Assembly: GCA_016715105.1 (NCBI GenBank)
Contig: JADKBO010000022.1
Location: forward strand, 1 to 64,000
From: Saprospiraceae bacterium
GTDB lineage: Bacteria; Bacteroidota; Bacteroidia; Chitinophagales; Saprospiraceae
Reading direction: 5' to 3'
Length of the DNA stretch: 64,000 nt
The first letter of the stretch is position 1; each line of letters begins with the position of its first letter. The notes under the pieces are model-generated. The model was given only the letters and a program-made list of their open reading frames with translations. It was not told the DNA's origin and made no database searches. A program made the position numbers and the translations under genes. Of the stretch, positions 1 to 10,310 are shown piece after piece.

Positions 1-1423
1 AATAAATTAGATAATTCCGACATTTTGGTATCCAGGGTTTTCTCTAATACATTTTCAACCATTCATTTGGATTTACATCATTAGCTTTGCAAGTACCCAG
101 AAAGGAATAAATCATGGCAATTCTTTTGCGCCATCATGAGACCCGCAAATAAGTAATTTTCTTCCTAAGGCTAGTTTTGATTTTATTTTCTAAGAGGTGT
201 ATCAACTTCCAGTCTTCCATCCTCCAAGAAGATTGTATATATTTTATGCCACAGAGATTGGGTGTAAGACATCGCCTTACCAATTGCACTTTTTGGCAAC
301 ACTTTTACACACATTCCTCCTCAACCCAAGATTGAAATTATCCAGAAGTGGCTTGTTTTGGCTAACCTGTCTAATTTTCTATCTAGGGATTCATTGATTA
401 TGGCCACTTTCTATTTCATAGATATTTTGAAAGATTTCTACAAAAGCATATTCTGCTCGTTTTTTATCATTGCTTAATGCTATGATAATACCTTCGGGCA
501 CGTGTGCCAAACACCCTGCAATTTGGATTCCTTCCAGTGTTGCAATTTTATCATATGTTACGCCTTAATATAGGCATCGCATTGAAGCCACCACATTATG
601 AAGTTTCAATACTTCCTTGGGACCGTGCATACCTCGGCCTTTTCTGTAATCAAATAGATAAGTCTTCTTTTCAGGACTGCGATAAACCACTGATATCCTT
701 GATGAGTACTTCTGGTTTGTCGCTATCTAATACTTTAATTGGAGATTCATCCAACTTGTAAAAATATCCACTTGATAATACTTGTCTTTTTAATTCTTCG
801 TACAAGGGCTCATTTAAGTTGCAACGAGCCGCCATCCAGTCAGTGATTGTGCTTGCGCTTACATTCCATTCAAATTCCCTTTTGAATATTTGTATCTGCC
901 TGTAAAACTGCAGGTGATCTATAAACTCGCTTTACAATTAGATGACTTAACAAACTGGCCTCTGCTATTATCCCTTCTATAGGTCTTGAAGGTGTTTACC
1001 CTATAATAATTCCTTCATTTTGAGGCAAAGCGTATTTTGGACGAATAATTCTTTTTCTTTACAAGACCAACGCAGTGTATTCTAATGTTTCGGTGATTTC
1101 TTCTCCGATTTTTTCATCCAGTCACATCTTGATCTGGTTTCAAATTATAACTTCTATACTGTGATGATCAGGAATCTCATGCCGTCCTTCGTGTTTCTTA
1201 CTAGGTTTTTCCTTTCGTAACTGATGGTCTCTTTTGTCTGCTCTTCAACCACGGCCTTGGCCACAACAAATCTTCAAATAAAGCTCAATTGACCAGGGGT
1301 AACATTTTCTGTTACAAAACGCTCTTTAGCTCCAAATATGATCTTTGCGCAACTGGTCCAACTCACTTTGCTTTAATCGCATTTTGCATTGTTAAATTCG
1401 GCTATTTGAGCTTCGTAATTCAT
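1..1423 (-). pseudogene. Decayed IS66-family transposase (TnpC), minus strand
   Basis: Read on the minus strand with frame changes, this stretch gives typical IS66 TnpC pieces in the right order. A start-like MNYEAQIAEFN lies at 1423. Near 800-900 is NVSASTITDWMAARCNLNEP followed by LYEELKRQVLSSGY and DESPIKVLDSDKPE. Near the left edge is LALGRK followed by GSHDGAKE, which matches the C-terminal LALGRKN-GSHEGAK block of the family. IS66 transposases are DDE enzymes that move the element by cut-and-paste or copy-out. Stops and frameshifts break the frame many times, so no functional enzyme can be made. The C-terminal end lies at or just beyond the left edge of the window. It is followed on the same strand by the TnpB remnant, the usual IS66 order being A-B-C. 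Confidence 0.85.
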
Positions 1424-1502
1424 GATGTAAACTTAAATATCTATCTACATCGAATTACAATTTATTGTAATGTATTTATCCACATTACACACCACTTTTT
1501 TG

Positions 1503-1860
1503 TTAGCAAGTAGCGAGTTTTCGCCAAGAAAAACCAACTAGGCTAATGCCACTCATCAACATGACCAAATGTTGGTAGGCTATTTCCTGACTTGGGGACT
1601 GTATCACCCCTTGCAAATTCTCAAATACACCACGTTCTAATCTTTTACTATACACAGCAAATCCATCCTTATCCCAGCACAACATTTTTACAATCTGTCA
1701 TTTTTTCCAAAATACATAAACATCACCACTCAATGGGTCACATTTAATTCAGATGCACTAAAGTGCCAGCCAAGCCATTATACCCCCTTACGCATACACG
1801 CACTTAGGTTATGTGAAAAACCTTTGATGATGCCCAAACCCAATCACACAACGAGCTCCT
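1503..1860 (-). pseudogene. Decayed IS66 Orf2-like protein (TnpB)
   Basis: Minus-strand fragments match the IS66 Orf2 accessory protein. Around 1770-1785 they read NGLAGTLVHLN, then DPLSGDVYVFWKK, an in-frame stop, and then KMLCWDKDGFAVYSKRLERG. The last two blocks are the most recognisable signature of TnpB (SGDVYVFxN and LLxWDGDGFxLYYKRLExG). TnpB is needed for IS66 transposition but its biochemical role is not settled. At least one stop and frameshifts in the N-terminal part (a GGGGG run near 1790) show it is dead. The exact 5' limit is uncertain because that end is eroded. Confidence 0.8.
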
Positions 1861-1929
1861 TTAATTGCGTGATATTGAGTTGGTACCCGAGGTTAGTGAC
1901 AACACCATTTGTCAATGTTATAAAGAACC

Positions 1930-2135
1930 TTTCTGATGAACCTCAACAGGATTGAAATACTGATAAATGATTTTGGTAATTTTTTTCGAACTTTTACGTC
2001 GCCAATAATCCAAAGTACTAGAATGAAATGGTTTATCTATACTGAATTCAGTGTGGATTTACCTGGACAATTTCCATTCTTCCAAGCCATGCAGAATCTG
2101 CTCTTTTTATCTTCCGCATATTTATTTTGACCAAA
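1930..2135 (-). pseudogene. Possible remnant of IS66 orf1 (TnpA-like)
   Basis: Just upstream of the TnpB remnant the minus strand gives NKYAEDKKSRFCMAWKNG and, in another frame, TLDYWRRKSSKK. These resemble the small helix-turn-helix TnpA of IS66 elements (an 'xxAWxxSG ... YYWRRK' pattern). The position fits the standard A-B-C order. The match is short and broken by frame changes, so this is a weak call supported mainly by its neighbours. No terminal inverted repeats of the element could be identified. Confidence 0.35.
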
Positions 2136-2224
2136 ATTAACAGATCAAAAATTATTGGAACCCAATATGGGGTTGCTCGGATGGATACAAATCCAAATAC
2201 ATTTATATAATTTCCATTCAAGTT

Positions 2225-2339
2225 CTTGAACTGATTGAACTAATTGAAAGCCATTGAACTAATTGGAACCTCCATTGAACTCCATTGAACTGATTGAACT
2301 CCATTGAACTAATTGAACTCCATTGGGAACTCCATTTGA
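2225..2339. repeat. Imperfect simple-sequence array, ATTGAACT-type words
   Basis: About 115 bp are built from variants of CCATTGAACT, GATTGAACT and AATTGAACT. The array runs into the 3' end of the murF-alr gene: on the minus strand it encodes the last residues, ending MEFPMEFN, and supplies the stop codon. It separates the dead IS66 element from the first intact gene. No function is visible; strand-slippage growth is the simplest origin. Confidence 0.75.
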
Positions 2340-4882
2340 AAAATTGCTTTTAAATACTCCCTAACAACCCGAGGTGCAATCCTCGAAATTATCTCATAAG
2401 GAATTGTCCCACAAACAGAAGCGAGCTGCTCTATATCGTGCTTAGCATCAAAAATGGTGACCACACTTCCTTCTTTGGCATCTGGAATGTTACTTACATC
2501 GATCATCGTGATATCCATGCAAACATTACCAATAATAGGAGCAAGTTTGCCCTCAACCAACATGTGATATTTGCCATTGCCGGCATTTCTCATGAAACCA
2601 TCTGCATAGCCGATATTTACCATAGCAATGCGGCTGTCCTTGGTGAGCTTACCTCGTCTATTGTAACCCACACTGTCGCCAGATTCCAATTGTTTTACTT
2701 GAATAATACTTGCTGTGAGTGAGTGCGCTTTTTCCAGTTGCTGGCTTATGATTTCTGTGGAGTCAATGCCGTATAAACCAAGACCCAATCGCACCATCTC
2801 ATAGGCTCGTTCTGGAAATCTGACAATGCCCGCTGTATTGAGTATGTGTCTCATGGGCGTGTATCCCAACTCTGCTGTCAATCTTTCGTAATATTGATCA
2901 AACAATGAAAATTGTCTGCTAGAATATGCGTCATCTTCACTGGCTTCACTGCTAGCCAAATGTGAAAAAATACTCTTTACAACCAATTGATCTTTGTTGT
3001 CTAAGAGCAGCTTGGTCAATTGATCTAAATCTGATTCTAGAAATCCTAATCGGTGCATGCCCGTGTCTAATTTGATGTGGATCTGCAATTGACCGGAATA
3101 TTGGTACAAACCTGCAATGATATTTTGCAATTGTCGCAAACTGAACACCTCTGGTTCTAAGTTGTATTTCAAAAGATCGGCTACAAAAAGACCATCTGGA
3201 TTCAAAACAACGATGGGCATGGTCACTCCAGCATTTCTCAATTGCTTGGCTTCGTCCGCATTGGCAACAGAAAGGTAATCGATACCCTTGTGTTGTAATA
3301 ATTGACCAATGGCTTCTGCACCGCTGCCGTATGCACTGCCTTTGATAACAGCCATTATTTTGGTTTCTGGTTTGAGTAGGTTTTTATAAACTCCTATATT
3401 ATGCTCAATGGCGGCCAAATTGATGGTAAGTTTGGCAGTATGGCTTTTTTGCTTTAATTGATAAAACAATTGTTCTAAGCCATATTTTCTGGCACCTTTT
3501 ATCAAGATCACTGAATCTCTAAAATTCTGATGGGCAAGGGCTGATTGCAAGTCCTGATAATTTGAAAATGCATGAAAACCAGATACATCTAAGAATGTAT
3601 TATCTCCAACTTCGCTTCCCAAATAAAAAATTTCATCTACCTGGTATGTAAACAAAAGCCTCTTTAAACTTGCCTCTAATTGCAGTCTGGGAAGCCCTGA
3701 ATCCACAATTTCTGACAAAACCACAATGAATTTTCTGCCCATTTGATGCCGTAAAGCAAAATCCAAAGCCACCTTTAATGAGGTCAAATCATTGATGTAA
3801 GCATCATTGATCAAACTAACATTATTGCTCAAATTGGCTACCTCCAATCTCAGAGGTAGGTTTTGCAAATTAGAAACACCATCAGCAATGAAGTCAAAAC
3901 TTTCGCCAGTATAATGCAAATAAGTAATTACATGCATGGCATTTTCAATACCGGCGGCATCAATAAAAGGAATCGACAAATTGTAAGTGTCTCCAGCTTT
4001 ATTATCTGATTTTCTAGGTGTGCCAGTTTTTCCATCTACCGATTCAATATGATAAATGATCTCAGTTGCTTTTGATCCTATTTTGATGGATTCTACCGTT
4101 AAATAGCTAGGACTTCCTATGAGTGACCAATTGATCAATCTTACTCCATGTAAAGTTTGTCGTACTTTTTCGTAAAAATCGCTATCTCTGTTGATTATTA
4201 GAGACTTACATGCAATGAAAAGTTGTAATTTCTCTAAAAGTTTCTCCTCTCTGTCTTTAAATCCAGCGTCGTGTGCATCACCAATATTGGTCAAAATTCC
4301 TATTTCTGGTTGAATAACCAAACGCAAATTTTCCATTTCATCCTTGGTAGAAATTCCCGCCTCAAAGATTCCTACTTCATGATGACTTTGTATATTCCAA
4401 ACGGATAGAGGAACACCAACTTGCGAATTGTAACTTTTTGGGCTAGCAATAGTGGCATATTTGGTGGATAGTATTTGTGCCAACCATTCTTTGATGATGG
4501 TTTTTCCTGCGCTTCCTGTGATTCCTACAATGCGGGTATGGGTGCAAAGATTTCGTTTGTATTTAGCTAATTTCTGAAGCGCTAAAGTTGTGTTTTCAAC
4601 AACAAAAACAGTGCTGTCGGGCAGATGTGGCAGTTCTTTGGAGTGCATCAAAATAAAAGACCTGATGCCCTTTTCATGTGCTTGAAAAGCAAATTCATTG
4701 CCATTGGTGAGGCTGCCTTTGAGCGCTATGAATATGCAAGACTTTCCATCAAAAGCACCGCGAGTATCAATGATGATTTCACTAATCCACTGATTTTCAG
4801 TACTTCTGGAGATTGGTTTGGAGCCAATAGCCCGTGCAATTTCCTCAGTAGATAAAACCAGAGGACGATTTTCGTTCTGCAA
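2309..4882 (-). CDS. murF-alr: Bifunctional MurF ligase / alanine racemase
   Basis: This 857-residue fusion does two steps of peptidoglycan precursor synthesis in the cytoplasm. The N-terminal Mur ligase (about 1-480) adds D-Ala-D-Ala to UDP-MurNAc-tripeptide. The C-terminal PLP enzyme (about 485-850) makes D-alanine. The ATP loop GSAGKT is at 123-128. The racemase part carries AVIKGSAYGSG around its PLP lysine and the conserved NIGYADGF and GNVCMD segments. This fused form is typical of Bacteroidota. The start is TTG at 4882: it directly follows the clpB stop TAA, has AAGGAGGG just upstream, and there is no ATG in frame until about residue 79. It is therefore translationally linked to clpB. 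The last eight or so residues come from a simple-sequence repeat and are probably not functional. Confidence 0.95.
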   Translation of the reverse strand: MQNENRPLVLSTEEIARAIGSKPISRSTENQWISEIIIDTRGAFDGKSCIFIALKGSLTNGNEFAFQAHEKGIRSFILMHSKELPHLPDSTVFVVENTTLALQKLAKYKRNLCTHTRIVGITGSAGKTIIKEWLAQILSTKYATIASPKSYNSQVGVPLSVWNIQSHHEVGIFEAGISTKDEMENLRLVIQPEIGILTNIGDAHDAGFKDREEKLLEKLQLFIACKSLIINRDSDFYEKVRQTLHGVRLINWSLIGSPSYLTVESIKIGSKATEIIYHIESVDGKTGTPRKSDNKAGDTYNLSIPFIDAAGIENAMHVITYLHYTGESFDFIADGVSNLQNLPLRLEVANLSNNVSLINDAYINDLTSLKVALDFALRHQMGRKFIVVLSEIVDSGLPRLQLEASLKRLLFTYQVDEIFYLGSEVGDNTFLDVSGFHAFSNYQDLQSALAHQNFRDSVILIKGARKYGLEQLFYQLKQKSHTAKLTINLAAIEHNIGVYKNLLKPETKIMAVIKGSAYGSGAEAIGQLLQHKGIDYLSVANADEAKQLRNAGVTMPIVVLNPDGLFVADLLKYNLEPEVFSLRQLQNIIAGLYQYSGQLQIHIKLDTGMHRLGFLESDLDQLTKLLLDNKDQLVVKSIFSHLASSEASEDDAYSSRQFSLFDQYYERLTAELGYTPMRHILNTAGIVRFPERAYEMVRLGLGLYGIDSTEIISQQLEKAHSLTASIIQVKQLESGDSVGYNRRGKLTKDSRIAMVNIGYADGFMRNAGNGKYHMLVEGKLAPIIGNVCMDITMIDVSNIPDAKEGSVVTIFDAKHDIEQLASVCGTIPYEIISRIAPRVVREYLKAIFQMEFPMEFN

Positions 4883-7621
4883 TTATCCCTCCTTTTTGAT
4901 TTCTTCCACTGCTTTTTCTACTTCCTTGGTCGCCTGCTCCAACTTTTTGACCTGATTTTCCCTTTTCTCTGCTGGTGCCTCAGCAGGTGGAGTAGGGGGC
5001 ACCTCTTCATTTTCTGGTTTGGTTTTGGTGAAAGTGAATCCTTGTTTGTTGGTCCCAACATAAATAGTATCACCTGCTCCATAATCACCGCCGAGTATCT
5101 CACGTGCCAAAACGTTGATCAATTCTTTGTCAATCACTCGTTTCATCGGCCTTGCTCCAAATTGTGGGTCATAACCCATTTCAGTAAGCAAATCCATGGC
5201 TTTGTCTGTAAATTCGATTTTGATTTCTTGTCTGACCAAATTCTTCTTCACCTTTTTCAACATCAAGTTTCCTATCTGTTTGATTTCGGCTTTGGTGAGT
5301 GGTAAAAACATGATTTTCTCATCGATCCTATTGAGGAATTCGGGCCTAAGGTTCTGCTTTAGGAGTTCAAAAACCTCATTTTTGGTCGTTTCTAAAATGT
5401 CTGCTCTGTGATCTTCACCAACTGCTTCCAAGTCTTCGAAATTCTCCAAAATGACTTCTGCACCCATGTTGGAGGTCATGATGACAATCGTATTTCTAAA
5501 GTTCGCGACCCTTCCTTTGTTGTCAGTGAGTCTACCATCGTCCAATAATTGCAGAAGGATATTGAATGTATCTGGGTGGGCTTTTTCAATTTCATCCAAT
5601 AATACAATGGTATATGGTCTTCTTCTTACTGCTTCCGTAAGTTGACCACCTTCATCATAACCAACATATCCTGGAGGCGCTCCCACCAAACGGGAAACAC
5701 TATGTTTTTCTTGATATTCACTCATGTCAATGCGAGTGATGGCATTCTCATCATCAAACAAAACTTCGGCCAAAGCCTTAGCCAATTCTGTTTTACCCAC
5801 ACCGGTCGGTCCTAAAAAGATAAATGAACCAACTGGTTTATTTGGATCTTGCAATCCTGCCCGGCTGCGTCTCACTGCATCACAAACGGCACCAACTGCT
5901 TCTTTCTGGCCAATGAGTCTTTTGCCGATTTCAGCCTCTAAATTCAATAATCTTGCTTTGTCAGATTGCAACATTTTATTTACTGGAATTCCCGTCCACT
6001 TAGAAACCACATCTGCAACATCATCTGCGGTGACCTCATCATTGGTCATGCGTTGTTCAGCTGGAATAGTGCCAAGCTTTGATTCTAGCTCCACTAAAGT
6101 TTCTTCGAGTTTTTTAATGCCCTCGTATTTCAATTCGGCAGCTTTTGGCGTATCTGATTCTCGATCTGCTATATCCAATTGCCTTCTCAATTCATCCAAT
6201 TGCGTTTTGGTATTTTGAATTTGCTGAATCAGATCCTTTTCAGTTTTCCATCCTGCCTTTTGAGAATCCAATTGTTCCCTCAAATTACTGATTTGGGCAG
6301 TTATTTCTGTGAGGGTTTTTTCATTTTTCTCCTTCTTCAGGTATTCTCTTTCGATGTTGAGCTGATTGATTTTTCTTTCCAACTCATCTATTTCATCAGG
6401 CACCGAATCAAGTTCCATTCTGAGTTTAGACGCAGCTTCATCAATCAGATCAAGGGCTTTATCTGGCAACCTACGTTCAATGATGTAGCGGTGAGATAAT
6501 TCGGCTGCAGCCACCAAAGCGTCATCTTTAATGCCTATTTTGTGATAAACTTCATATTTTTCTTGAACGCCTCTCAATATGGATACAGTCTCTTCGATGG
6601 TTGGTTCATCAATCACCACATTTTGAAATCTGCGCACCAATGCTTTGTCTTGCTCAAAATATTTTTGATATTCATCAGGAGTGGTTGCTCCGATAATTTG
6701 CATTTCTCCCCTTGCCAAAGCTGGTTTCAAAATATTTGCGGCATCCATGGCTCCATTTCCACCACCAGCGCCAATAAGGCTATGAATTTCATCGATGAAC
6801 AAAATAACCTCGCCATTGCTACTTTTTACTTCATCCACAACACCTTTAATACGCTCTTCAAATTCACCTTTGAACTTAGCACCGGCAACAATGGAGGTAA
6901 TGTCCAAAACATAAATTTGCTTGGTTTTGAGGTTTTCTGGCACATCTTGTTTCACAATTCTCCAAGCTAAACCCTCCACAATCGCTGTCTTACCAACGCC
7001 CGCGTCACCCACTAAAATCGGATTATTTTTACTTCTCCTGGAAAGAATGTGCAACAAACGTCTGATTTCATCATCTCTGCCAATGATCGTATCTAAACTT
7101 CCGTCTAAAGCCTTTTCATTGAGATTGATGGCGTAGTTTTTCAGCGCATTGTATTGATTGTCAGCATTTTGTTTGGTAACTTTTTTGCCATTTCGCAATT
7201 CCTTGATGGCATCTTTGGTTTTGGGCAGTTCACCACCCATGGATTTGTAAAGTTTCCCAACGATGTCTTCACTATCCACCAATCCCAAAAACATGAGTTC
7301 GAGCGAAATAAACTCATCTCCCCATTCTGCCAGTGATTTTTTTGCCTTGAGCAATGCAGCATTGGCATCCTTGGATAAAAACTGCTTGTCTACAGACTCA
7401 GGTTTTGGATATTTTTCGATTATTTTATAAAGTTCTCGCTTGAACATGGTCAGTGAAATTTCTGACTTTTGAAACAAGTATTCTATCAGTTTAGGGTCTT
7501 GTTCTATCACTCCATAAAGCAAGTGGCAAGTGCCAACGCCCATTTGATCAAGAGAAGCAGCAAGTCTTTGACCTTTTATGATTGCATCCTGCGCATTTGC
7601 AGTAAAATTGTCGTATGTCAT
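4883..7621 (-). CDS. clpB: ATP-dependent disaggregase ClpB
   Basis: ClpB is the Hsp100 ring ATPase that pulls polypeptides out of aggregates together with DnaK. This 912-residue protein has the whole architecture: an N-terminal repeat domain (about 1-150), a first AAA+ module with Walker A GDAGVGKT near 204, a coiled-coil middle domain (about 415-530), a second AAA+ module with GPTGVGKT near 603, and the C-terminal D2-small domain. The C terminus has a charged tail of about 45 residues rich in Pro, Glu and Lys (around PPTPPAEAPAE) beyond the usual family end. The ATG start begins the normal ClpB sequence MTYDNFT. It is first in an operon with murF-alr, whose TTG start abuts its stop. Heat or stress control is expected but no operator was recognised. 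Confidence 0.97.
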   Translation of the reverse strand: MTYDNFTANAQDAIIKGQRLAASLDQMGVGTCHLLYGVIEQDPKLIEYLFQKSEISLTMFKRELYKIIEKYPKPESVDKQFLSKDANAALLKAKKSLAEWGDEFISLELMFLGLVDSEDIVGKLYKSMGGELPKTKDAIKELRNGKKVTKQNADNQYNALKNYAINLNEKALDGSLDTIIGRDDEIRRLLHILSRRSKNNPILVGDAGVGKTAIVEGLAWRIVKQDVPENLKTKQIYVLDITSIVAGAKFKGEFEERIKGVVDEVKSSNGEVILFIDEIHSLIGAGGGNGAMDAANILKPALARGEMQIIGATTPDEYQKYFEQDKALVRRFQNVVIDEPTIEETVSILRGVQEKYEVYHKIGIKDDALVAAAELSHRYIIERRLPDKALDLIDEAASKLRMELDSVPDEIDELERKINQLNIEREYLKKEKNEKTLTEITAQISNLREQLDSQKAGWKTEKDLIQQIQNTKTQLDELRRQLDIADRESDTPKAAELKYEGIKKLEETLVELESKLGTIPAEQRMTNDEVTADDVADVVSKWTGIPVNKMLQSDKARLLNLEAEIGKRLIGQKEAVGAVCDAVRRSRAGLQDPNKPVGSFIFLGPTGVGKTELAKALAEVLFDDENAITRIDMSEYQEKHSVSRLVGAPPGYVGYDEGGQLTEAVRRRPYTIVLLDEIEKAHPDTFNILLQLLDDGRLTDNKGRVANFRNTIVIMTSNMGAEVILENFEDLEAVGEDHRADILETTKNEVFELLKQNLRPEFLNRIDEKIMFLPLTKAEIKQIGNLMLKKVKKNLVRQEIKIEFTDKAMDLLTEMGYDPQFGARPMKRVIDKELINVLAREILGGDYGAGDTIYVGTNKQGFTFTKTKPENEEVPPTPPAEAPAEKRENQVKKLEQATKEVEKAVEEIKKEG

Positions 7622-7937
7622 TTCTGTTGGATTTTATTAATCTGGGCTTAAAAATAGTATCTCAATGACTATTTAAAGAGAAATATCTGCCGAAATGAAA
7701 CATTATTTATACAAACACCATATTTACCCTTGTTCAATATTTTAAAGTGTCACGACATATCGGAAAAAATAACATTGATTATTTCTCTAAAGCAAAATAT
7801 TATGCATCCTAATTAAACTTTTACCCAACGTTTGTGAAATCCTTATCTGAAAATTGATCAAAAACGCATTTTATGCTGGAGATATCTAAAAATTAGTTTC
7901 TTTTGTAATACAATTTTGATCAATAAATTCTTGTAAT
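7622..7937. other. Divergent intergenic region between clpB and pgi
   Basis: The 316 bp lie between the oppositely directed clpB and pgi genes, so both promoters should be here. The stretch is AT-rich and contains no RNA gene or convincing ORF. I found no clean TAnnTTTG box with a well-placed TTTG on either strand and no inverted repeat resembling a CIRCE or HrcA site. Confidence 0.5.
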
Positions 7938-9568
7938 ATGCTTTCTAAAATAAATCCGACTCAAACTTCGGCATGGGGGAAATTGACCAACCATTTTGAA
8001 AAAATGAAGGATTTATTTCAATCTGATCCTCAAAGGTTTGACCATTTTTCCGTTAGGTTGAATGATATCTTGTTGGATTATTCTAAGAATAGAATAGATG
8101 CTGAGACTTTTCAATTATTGATGGATTTGGCAAACGAATGTGAATTACCATCCGCCATAAAGTCGATGTTTGAAGGTGAAAAGATCAATGAAACAGAAGG
8201 CAGGGCCGTACTCCACACTGCTTTGAGGAGCTTTTCTCCGGATCCAATTTTAGTTGATGGAATTGACATTTTAGCTGACATCCAAGCAGTAAGAGCTCAA
8301 ATGAAAACTTTCTGTGCCAAAGTTCATAATGGGGAATGGAAAGGTTACACTGGAAAAGCCATCAAAAACATTGTAAATATAGGTATAGGAGGAAGTGATT
8401 TGGGGCCTGTAATGGTCACTGAAGCATTGAAGCCATATTGGGTAGATGGTATTCAGACATTTTTTGTTTCGAATGTGGATGGGAGTCATATTGCAGAAAC
8501 CTTGAAAGAATTGGATGCTGAAGAAACGCTATTTTTAATTGCTTCTAAGACTTTCACAACTCAAGAAACCATGACCAATGCGCATACTGCCAGAAAATGG
8601 TTCTTGGAAGCGGCATCAGATGAAAAACACATTGCACTACATTTTGTGGCCTTATCAACCAATGAAAAATCGGTCGTACAATTTGGCATCGCTCCAGAAA
8701 ATATGTTTGTATTTTGGGATTGGGTTGGCGGTAGATATAGCCTTTGGAGCGCCATCGGACTTTCTATTGCTTTGACCATTGGTTACGATAATTTTGAGGA
8801 TTTATTGAAGGGAGCTTATGAAGCAGATATACATTTTATGCAAGCTCCTTTAGACCAAAATATTCCCGTAATTTTAGCAATGATTGGTATTTGGTATGTC
8901 AATTTTTTTGATGCTGAATCAGAAGCCATTTTACCATATGACCAATATTTGCATCGTTTTGCAGCCTATTTCCAGCAGGGCAATATGGAGAGCAACGGTA
9001 AACTGGTGGATCGCAGCGGAGAAGTAGTAAATTATCAAACTGGGCCAATTGTATGGGGCGAACCAGGTACCAACGGGCAACATGCTTTTTATCAATTGAT
9101 TCATCAGGGTACCCATTTGATCCCTTGTGATTTCATAGCACCTGCGATTTCGCACAATCCTATTGGCGACCATCACGCTATATTAATGTCCAACTTTTTT
9201 GCACAGACAGAAGCATTAATGAATGGTAAAACGGAAGCAGAAGTCGAAGCTGAATTACAAGGAATGGATGCGGAAGCAATTAGAAAATTAGTGCCTTTTA
9301 AAGTTTTTGAATGCAATAGACCTACAAATTCAATTTTGGTCAAAAAATCACTCCAGAAACATTGGGCACTTTGATTGCTTTGTATGAGCACAAAATTTAC
9401 GTTCAGGGTGTTATTTGGAATGTATACAGTTTTGATCAGTGGGGCGTTGAGTTAGGTAAAAAGCTAGCATCCAAAATTTTGCCAGAACTTGAAGGTAGCC
9501 AATTGATAGTAAGTCATGATTCATCCACTAATGGACTGATCAATAATTTCAAAAATTGGAGAGGGTAG
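7938..9568 (+). CDS. pgi: Glucose-6-phosphate isomerase, interrupted by one frameshift
   Basis: Pgi interconverts glucose-6-phosphate and fructose-6-phosphate in glycolysis and gluconeogenesis. The main frame (7938-9374) covers 478 residues with two SIS folds, including GSDLGPVM, SKTFTTQET and GEPGTNGQHAFYQLIHQGTH. After the A6 run at 9342-9347 the frame goes wrong and stops. The correct sequence ITPETLGTLIALYEHK continues one frame over to 9568. That tail contains the PGI signature YSFDQWGVELGKKL with the active-site lysine, so the short product would be inactive. One extra A (A7) restores a protein of about 543 residues, the normal length. A sequencing indel is the likeliest cause; a recent mutation or slippage at the A run is possible. 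It stands alone, divergent from clpB. Confidence 0.93.
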
Positions 9569-9747
9569 GTGTTAAATTTTGGAGATTGTGCGGGTTGTAA
9601 TCTAGCACAGAATTGCTTAAATTTTATTGTAAGGCTAATTTAATTTATAATTCAAATTATTGGAAATCAGCTTTGAGTAAGGAATATTCAATAATTTTTG
9701 TACAAATTAAGGTCTTTATTTTTTATATTGCAGTAAAATAGTGGAAT

Positions 9748-9994
9748 ATGCCCGAAATTAGCAGATTTTATGGTATTGTAATATACATTTTTTAATGATC
9801 ATAACCCTCCTCATTTCAAAGTAAAATATAGTGAATTCGAGGCCAACATATTAATTTCAAATGGAGCTATCTTGGATGGAGATTTACCTTTAAGTAAGTA
9901 TAAACTTGTTAATGCATGGGCAGAAATTCATAAGGATGAACTATTGTTAATGTGGGAATCCAAAAATTTTCATAAAATCAAACCTCTTCAGTAA
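9748..9994 (+). CDS. DUF4160 protein, frameshifted
   Basis: The small DUF4160 family starts MPEISRFYGIVIY and continues FNDHNPPHF, the family's conserved core, then KVKYSEFEANILI and an acidic C terminus ending WESKNFHKIKPLQ. The two halves lie in different frames; the change falls in the T6 run at 9788-9793 (one T fewer or two more would join them). The stop TAA at 9992-9994 overlaps the ATG of the next gene, a DUF2442 protein, the usual partner of DUF4160 in bacterial genomes. The pair is often discussed as toxin-antitoxin-like, but the activity is not established. As written only 15 residues would be made. Confidence 0.8.
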
Positions 9995-10296
9995 TGAGAA
10001 AAATCATTAAGATAGACGTCAAATCTAATTTTATCATAAACTGTACATTTGATAATTCTGAGGACAGAATTATTGATCTAGAAAAAATATTGGATAAAAA
10101 TGACAAGTATGCAAGCAAGGTATTTGATGATAAAATTTTTCGTAAGGTAAAAATTGGTTCTCAAGGTGAATTATTTTGGGAAGGCATAGCTGAAATGAAA
10201 AACTTAAACAATGAGAATATCCCATGTGAGTATGACATTTGTCCGGATTTTGTTTATCAAAACTCTGAGTCTTTTTCAACCGCCCAAATACCCTAG
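9994..10296 (+). CDS. DUF2442 domain protein
   Basis: This 100-residue protein begins MRKIIKIDVKSNF and has the DUF2442 pattern: short beta strands, then NCTFDNSEDRIIDLEKIL and a KVFDDKIFRKVKIGSQGELFW block. The family usually ends near a conserved Pro-(Asp/Glu)-x-(Leu/Tyr) stretch, here CPDFVYQNS. It overlaps the upstream DUF4160 gene by one base (TAATG), so the two form a two-gene unit. It has no signal peptide or membrane segment. Function is unknown. Confidence 0.8.
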   Translation: MRKIIKIDVKSNFIINCTFDNSEDRIIDLEKILDKNDKYASKVFDDKIFRKVKIGSQGELFWEGIAEMKNLNNENIPCEYDICPDFVYQNSESFSTAQIP

Positions 10297-10310
10297 GTAA
10301 ATTATAAGTT

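Noticed and set aside
9342..9347. Programmed -1 frameshifting in pgi
   Set aside because: No downstream stimulatory hairpin was recognised and pgi is not known to use frameshifting; similar breaks in many other genes favour indels.
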